From Acidimicrobiaceae bacterium (GTDB taxonomy: Bacteria; Actinomycetota; Acidimicrobiia; Acidimicrobiales; UBA8190), in the NCBI GenBank assembly GCA_003453695.1, contig DMNK01000124.1, positions 23,488 through 33,397 on the forward strand: a DNA stretch of 9,910 nt, in the 5' to 3' direction. The stretch's first letter is position 1. Every line of letters starts with the position of its first letter. Below the pieces are notes generated by a model, which worked only from the letters and a program-made list of their open reading frames with translations, had not been told where the DNA came from and did not search any database. Position numbers and translations under genes: made by a program. Positions 6,602 through 9,910 of the stretch are shown in pieces.

Positions 6602-6641
6602 TCACGCCCTGTCAGATCACGCCCTGGCCGGTCACACGCAG
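6602..6641 (-). repeat. three 15-bp-spaced direct repeats at the end of the DUF4193 gene
   Basis: TCACGCCCTG occurs exactly at 6602-6611 and 6617-6626, and a degenerate copy TCACACGCAG follows at 6632-6641, all with a 15-bp period. The degenerate copy contains the stop codon of the DUF4193 gene. On the minus strand the unit reads CAGGGCGTGA. It may be a decayed duplication or a binding site in the operon's first spacer. Confidence 0.5.
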
Positions 6642-7105
6642 TCCCGGCACAGGTTGCGCTTGGGGTCGGCCAGCTGGCTGGCGTTCTTCACCAGGAAGCA
6701 TGAGCTGCACACGAACTCGTCGGCCTGCTTGGGCAGGACCCGCTCGGAGATCTCGGATCGGTCGTCGGGCTCGGGAACCTCCTCGTCGCCCTCCTCTTCC
6801 TCTTCGACGACCAGGCGCTCTTTCAGGATCTCGTCGAGGCTGGCCTCGACGTCCTCGTCCTCGACCTCTTCTTCCTCTTCCTCGCCCTCTTCGGTCACCG
6901 TGGCGACGGCGACCCCGGATCCTTTGGCCTCCTCGTCCTCAGCCTCGTCCTCGTCGGCGACAACAACATCATCATCATCGTCGTCGTCGTCGTCGAGGTC
7001 CTCCTCGTCGAGCTCCTCCTCGTCGAGGTCCTCCTCGTCGAGGTCCTCGAGGTCCTCAGCTTCGAGTTCCTCGGGTTCCTCCACTTCGTCCAGGTCGTCG
7101 GCCAC
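6632..7105 (-). CDS. DUF4193 family protein: acidic region plus C-terminal four-Cys zinc ribbon
   Basis: The 157-aa protein starts at GTG 7105 with AGAAGGG six nt upstream. Residues 1-115 are almost entirely Asp and Glu with a few Leu and Val, including nine consecutive Asp at 38-46. The C-terminus, from RVLPKQADEF at 122-131, is the conserved DUF4193 signature: CSSC (Cys133, Cys136) and CRDC (Cys153, Cys156) bracket a short loop, a likely zinc ribbon. DUF4193 proteins are widespread in Actinobacteria and of unknown role. Ordinary members also have an acidic N-terminus, but this one is extended by internal tandem repeats. Its pI must be very low, so DNA mimicry or binding to a basic partner is conceivable, but this is inference. 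It is the first gene of a four-gene operon and has its own promoter. Confidence 0.88.
   Translation of the reverse strand: MADDLDEVEEPEELEAEDLEDLDEEDLDEEELDEEDLDDDDDDDDDVVVADEDEAEDEEAKGSGVAVATVTEEGEEEEEEVEDEDVEASLDEILKERLVVEEEEEGDEEVPEPDDRSEISERVLPKQADEFVCSSCFLVKNASQLADPKRNLCRDCV
6968..6994 (-). repeat. trinucleotide microsatellite coding for nine Asp
   Basis: Four ATC followed by five GTC triplets on the plus strand read as five GAC and four GAT codons on the minus strand. This gives the nine-Asp run (residues 38-46) in the DUF4193 protein. Triplet runs like this can change length by slippage without breaking the frame. Confidence 0.85.
6992..7048 (-). repeat. 15-bp tandem repeats coding for acidic DEEDL-type units
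   Basis: GTCGAGGTCCTCCTC occurs at 6992-7006, with one base change at 7007-7021, and again exactly at 7022-7036. A truncated fourth copy starts at 7037. Read on the minus strand, each unit adds about five residues of the form EEDLD to the acidic region of the DUF4193 protein. Confidence 0.85.
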
Positions 7106-7111
7106 TCCCAG

Positions 7112-7118
7112 CCCTTCT
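7112..7118 (-). promoter_or_regulatory. Shine-Dalgarno site of the DUF4193 gene
   Basis: AGAAGGG on the minus strand lies 6 nt before the GTG at 7105. It supports that start over other in-frame GTG or ATG codons. Confidence 0.65.
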
Positions 7119-7139
7119 CAGGTCGTCTCGCGCCGCGGG

Positions 7140-7167
7140 AGCATATCGGTTGCTCTCACCAGGTCGA
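7140..7167 (-). promoter_or_regulatory. promoter of the DUF4193 operon
   Basis: On the minus strand TCGACC (7167-7162, four of six bases of TTGACA) is followed, after 16 bp, by TATGCT (7145-7140), a good -10 element. Transcription should begin near 7133, leaving a leader of about 27 nt that contains the Shine-Dalgarno site. This is the most convincing promoter in the window, and it is inferred from sequence only. Confidence 0.5.
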
Positions 7168-7178
7168 CCACGGGGAAA

Positions 7179-7190
7179 GGCGTGCACGCC
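7179..7190. promoter_or_regulatory. 12-bp perfect palindrome upstream of the DUF4193 promoter
   Basis: GGCGTGCACGCC is its own reverse complement. It lies 11 bp upstream of the -35 element and is followed by a 5-bp stem, GCCGG with CCGGC (7188-7200). The position suits an activator site. Short palindromes are not rare at this GC content. Confidence 0.3.
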
Positions 7191-7200
7191 GGTGTCCGGC

Positions 7201-7567
7201 GGCAGGGGATGGGTCAACCGTTGCCCGGGGTGATGGGATGTCGCGGATCTCGGGCGGTTGGGCCCGGGGACCTTTGGTGCCGTCTCCACCTCGCCGACGC
7301 CGACTTCTTGGCGGGACGTTCTCTACTCGGTCCCTCGGGCCTCCGTCCGCCTCTCACAGCAATCCCCCCCACGTGTACCGCCCGGTCGGTGTCTCCGGCA
7401 GAACGGCACAGGGGCGTCTGGGACAGGGGAACACTACGCCTGCGCCTCCCCTTGCCGTCAAGCGGTTTTGCACCGCTGCGACCAGGGCGTTCACTCATCG
7501 GTCCAGGTCAGCCGCGCGCCTTACAAATTCGCCGCTGGTGGGCGGGCTCGGCGGGCCGGCTGCGCTG
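7201..7567 (-). other. non-coding gap with a candidate structured RNA (stems at 7403-7458 and 7461-7477)
   Basis: No open frame in this stretch shows the third-position G/C bias of the real genes. The clearest structure pairs ACGGCA-C-AGGGG (7403-7414) with CCCCTTGCCGT (7448-7458): 11 bp with one bulged base around a 33-nt interior. Two nt on, AGCGGT (7461-7466) pairs with ACCGCT (7472-7477). On the minus strand that loop reads GCAAA, a GNRA tetraloop plus one base. The two stems could stack coaxially. The gap also has a run of seven C at 7364-7370 and an A/T-rich TTACAAATT near 7521. It may be the 3' region of the ThyX transcript or an independent small RNA. No known RNA family was recognised. 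Confidence 0.35.
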
Positions 7568-9205
7568 TCAGCGAGGCACGACGCCCACGCCGGCGGCCGC
7601 CTCCCGACGCGCTTCAGCGCGTCGCTCGGCGTCGATGCGCTCGAGGTCATGAGTGTCGTGATCGACGAACTCCATGGCGGCGGCGATGGCGCCATGACCG
7701 GCGCGGTCGGCGATGAGTCGGTGCATCTCCTGGGCCAGCGCCCGATAGGTGGGGTGGCCTTGCTGTCCCGAGCGGAGCTCGATGAGGTGCATCGCTTCGC
7801 GGGCGTTCATCTGCATGACATAGCGCAGCCGGTACCCGAGGGCCACGGCGTACGAGGCCTGATCGGGGCACACGCCGCACAGGGCCTCGTGCAGCTCCGC
7901 CGAACGCGCCATCGACGCCGTGTAGGCGTCGGCGAGCCCCGCCTCCACCACCCCGTCGGGCACGTCGTAGCCGAGGGTCGCGCCCAGTTCCTGCCACTCG
8001 ATGGTGAGCATGCGGTGACGCTGGAGGTCCCGGAAGGCGCCGTAGTCCGACACCACGTCGAAGCGGTACCCGGTGCGCTCGAAGGCCCGTCCCGGCCGGT
8101 GCCGGCGATTGGCGCGCTGGCCCACATAGGCCCGCAACAGCCCGGCGCGGTCCTCGGCCCCGAGCAGCTGGACCCGCCGCGCAACCTCCTCTTCGGGCAG
8201 CGAGGTGTGCGGGTAACACACCGCCGCCAGCACCTTGTCCTCTCCCTGGGGATCGAAGTCCACCAGCCTGACCCGGGCGATCTCACCCTCGAGGGGGTCG
8301 TGGCGATCGGGCCACAGCCGGCTGACCACGTCGCCGGTCTGCTGGCGGGTGTCGGCGAGATAGCGGGCCCACTGCCCGCCGCGCTCGGGGACGTCGACGC
8401 GCTGAAGGAACGACGGAATGACCTTGCGGAGCTCCTCGAGCATCATCTCGCCGTACCGACGGGCTTCGGGCAGCGGGTGCAGCTGCATGCGCAGCAGCAA
8501 CATCTCATAGGACTGTCCGGTGCCGTAGATGCCGACGTTCGACAGTGACGCCGCCGGCAACAAGCCCCGCAGGGCATCGAGCGCCTTGGCCCGCACGGAC
8601 TGGCGGTACACGAAGTCCGAGTCACCGGGCTGCCTGGGAAAGCGCTGGGCGAAATGGCTCTGCATGAGCGGGAGCATCTCGGCGTAGGTGTCGAACATGC
8701 GGTCCATGTCGCCGACGTAGCGGGCGCCCAGCGGCGACTCGAGCACGTCGGGGTCCCGGAAATAGCGGTAGTGCCCGCTCGACAGGCGGCTGTCGTAGCC
8801 GATGTAGCGGGTCGACTGCTCGAGGTAGGCCATGAGCCTCCCCCACTCGAGCACCTTGGTGAGGAGGTTGGAGGCTTGTTCGCAGGCGAGGTGGACGCCG
8901 CCGAGCTGGGCCACCGAGTCGTCGCCGTACTCGTAGAAGACCCGTTCGTAGAGCTTCTCGGCGCGCTCGAGCCCCACGGTGGCATCGACGCCGGCGTCGC
9001 CGCTCACGTCGAGATCGCCCACGAACTCGTCGAGGAACAGCCGGCGCAGGCTCTTGGGCGAACGGGAGTAGCGGGCGAACAGGGCGCCCTTCACCACTTC
9101 GGGCAGATTGACCAAGGCGAAGACCGGGCCGTCGAGGTTGGTGACGTAGCGGCGCAGGACCTCGGCTTCAGCGTCGGTGAAGCGCTCCTCGGCATAGGGG
9201 AACAT
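7568..9205 (-). CDS. double-length ThyX-like (FAD-dependent thymidylate synthase) protein
   Basis: The protein is 545 aa from ATG 9205 to the stop at 7568. Ordinary ThyX is about 220-250 aa. This one has two ThyX-type halves, about 1-270 and 300-520. Ordinary ThyX carries RHRxxSxNExSxRY, which makes dTMP from dUMP using FAD, NADPH and methylenetetrahydrofolate. Here the N half has WGRLMAYLEQSTRY (121-134), keeping ExSxRY (Glu129, Ser131, Arg133, Tyr134) but not RHR. The C half has DLQRHRMLTIEWQEL (393-407), keeping RHR (396-398) but not the Ser or RY. Further on, the N half keeps R-x-x-LP (213-217) while the C half keeps MNAR (466-469) and HLIELRS (473-479). It follows the helicase gene by 12 nt and lacks a Shine-Dalgarno site. 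I have seen long ThyX-annotated proteins in other bacteria, so the architecture is probably a known but little-studied branch. Confidence 0.88.
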   Translation of the reverse strand: MFPYAEERFTDAEAEVLRRYVTNLDGPVFALVNLPEVVKGALFARYSRSPKSLRRLFLDEFVGDLDVSGDAGVDATVGLERAEKLYERVFYEYGDDSVAQLGGVHLACEQASNLLTKVLEWGRLMAYLEQSTRYIGYDSRLSSGHYRYFRDPDVLESPLGARYVGDMDRMFDTYAEMLPLMQSHFAQRFPRQPGDSDFVYRQSVRAKALDALRGLLPAASLSNVGIYGTGQSYEMLLLRMQLHPLPEARRYGEMMLEELRKVIPSFLQRVDVPERGGQWARYLADTRQQTGDVVSRLWPDRHDPLEGEIARVRLVDFDPQGEDKVLAAVCYPHTSLPEEEVARRVQLLGAEDRAGLLRAYVGQRANRRHRPGRAFERTGYRFDVVSDYGAFRDLQRHRMLTIEWQELGATLGYDVPDGVVEAGLADAYTASMARSAELHEALCGVCPDQASYAVALGYRLRYVMQMNAREAMHLIELRSGQQGHPTYRALAQEMHRLIADRAGHGAIAAAMEFVDHDTHDLERIDAERRAEARREAAAGVGVVPR

Positions 9206-9217
9206 GCCCGAGCAACA

Positions 9218-9910
9218 CTACGACTGCCCGCCCGGCCCGGTGGCGGACTGATCGGCCCGGCTGACCTGGGCTGACGCGCCTTTTGCCGGGGAGCCCGTCC
9301 CCTCCCCCGCTCCCGGCTCCTCCTCGGCCCCGGCCGACGGCGGCCCGGCCGACAGGGGCCCGGCCATGGCCGCCACCACCCCTCGCTCGAGGCCGAGCGC
9401 CGCCGAGCGCGCCGCGTCGGCCGTGGCCGGCACGGGCGCCACCATGGCCAGCTGGCGAAGCAGGTCGACGAGCTGCTTCACGTTGCGCACGAAGTCGCCG
9501 GGAGCCATCTCGGCACGTTCGAGCACGCGCTCGAGCCGGTCGCCACCCGCCCACTGGAAGGCGGCCAGGGCCAGCCCCCGGTCCACCGGTCGTGTGCGGG
9601 GAAGGTGGTGCGCCCCCTCGTCGTGTCGAAGCCGCTCGGCCAGGGCGTCGAGGGCGCCGAAGGGAACGAGCAGGGCCTTGGGCACCCTGGGCGCCTCCCG
9701 CCACCGCCCCGCCCGCGCCTCGAACGTGCACCCCGACAGCAGGCCCGCCAGCGCCGGCGGTGCCAGGCCGTCGAACATCCCCTCGCACAGGGCTTCGGCG
9801 ACGAGCAGGTCCGACTCGTGGTAGATGCGGGCCAACAGCGCGCCGCGACCGGTGAGCCGCCACGCGGCCAGCTCGACGTGTCCCCACCCGTCGAGCAGCT
9901 CGAGCGCCCG
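9218..9910 (-). CDS. helY: HelY/Ski2-like RNA helicase, C-terminal DSHCT domain (5' end outside window)
   Basis: The frame is open from the right edge to TAG at 9218-9220, giving the last 230 residues of a longer protein. The N-terminal part reads WGHVELAAWRLTGRGALLAR followed by IYHESDLLVAEAL, the usual entry to the DSHCT (arch-associated C-terminal) domain of Ski2/Mtr4/HelY helicases. Later GLAPPALAGLLSGCTFEAR and the segment FQWAGGDRLERVL then GDFVRNVKQLVDLLRQL are strongly typical. The family uses ATP to unwind RNA. The helicase core is outside the window, so activity cannot be judged. After residue 170 or so of the visible part comes a disordered Gly/Ala/Glu/Ser tail. The ThyX-like gene starts 12 nt after the stop, so the two are probably co-transcribed. 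Confidence 0.88.
   Translation of the reverse strand, partial: RALELLDGWGHVELAAWRLTGRGALLARIYHESDLLVAEALCEGMFDGLAPPALAGLLSGCTFEARAGRWREAPRVPKALLVPFGALDALAERLRHDEGAHHLPRTRPVDRGLALAAFQWAGGDRLERVLERAEMAPGDFVRNVKQLVDLLRQLAMVAPVPATADAARSAALGLERGVVAAMAGPLSAGPPSAGAEEEPGAGEGTGSPAKGASAQVSRADQSATGPGGQS

Noticed and set aside
7364..7370. Run of seven C as a possible 6C-type actinobacterial small RNA
   Set aside because: That RNA family needs two hairpins with C-rich loops. Only one C run is present and it is not in a clear loop.
7461..7477. Possible tRNA anticodon arm (5-bp stem, 7-nt loop)
   Set aside because: The flanks give no acceptor or D arm, and the nearest GTTC-like sequence does not form a T arm with the invariant bases.
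7214..7498. A 94-aa Arg-rich open frame on the minus strand (ATG 7498)
   Set aside because: Its third codon positions are not G/C-biased, there is no Shine-Dalgarno site, and it spans the stems described as a candidate RNA. Composition alone does not support a gene.
6552..7652. A 366-aa Ser-rich open frame on the plus strand
   Set aside because: It is the antisense of the Asp/Glu repeat region of the DUF4193 gene (GAG/GAC codons read as Ser/Arg), which has a clear family signature on the other strand.
9283..9855. Plus-strand Pro/Arg-rich frames opposite the helicase
   Set aside because: They are mirror frames of a gene with a clear DSHCT pattern, and they have no motif of their own.

Overview
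The window looks like chromosomal DNA from a high-GC actinobacterium, most plausibly an Acidimicrobiia-like lineage. That lineage is an inference. The evidence is strongly G/C-biased third codon positions in the real genes, a DUF4193 zinc-ribbon protein (an actinobacterial family), a PIG-L deacetylase of the MshB/Mca (mycothiol) type, a HelY-type helicase C-terminus and several GTG starts with little or no Shine-Dalgarno signal. No rRNA, tRNA, CRISPR array, insertion sequence or phage gene was found, so this reads as core rather than mobile DNA.

Layout. (1) 1-542, + strand: the C-terminal part of an LppX/LprG-like secreted or lipoprotein domain, cut by the window edge. (2) 698-2014, - strand: an alpha/beta hydrolase, a strong 12-bp hairpin right after its stop, then an unrecognised 151-aa protein. 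(3) 2167-3632, + strand, divergent from the hydrolase: a PaaI-like hot-dog thioesterase and, 11 nt on, a PIG-L/MshB/Mca-like deacetylase. A 16-bp near-palindrome lies in the divergent promoter region. (4) 3753-5078, + strand: an unrecognised 441-aa protein with a small N-terminal domain, an Arg/Gly/acidic disordered linker and a helical C-terminal domain. (5) 7167 down to 5115, - strand: a likely operon with a recognisable promoter, in the order DUF4193 protein, a two-domain 174-aa protein, GNAT acetyltransferase and Nudix hydrolase. The last two overlap by 4 nt. (6) 7141-7567: a non-coding gap of about 430 bp with a possible structured RNA. (7) 9910 down to 7568, - strand: the C-terminus of a HelY/Ski2-like RNA helicase and, 12 nt on, a double-length 545-aa ThyX-like protein.

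The best finding is the ThyX-like protein. It is two ThyX-type halves, each of which has lost a different part of the flavin/dUMP-binding signatures. The N half keeps the ExSxRY end of the ThyX motif and the C half keeps the RHR end. Second are the paired stems in the 7403-7477 gap. Third is the 441-aa protein. I see no defence or mobile system here; the interest lies in enzyme architecture and intergenic structure.
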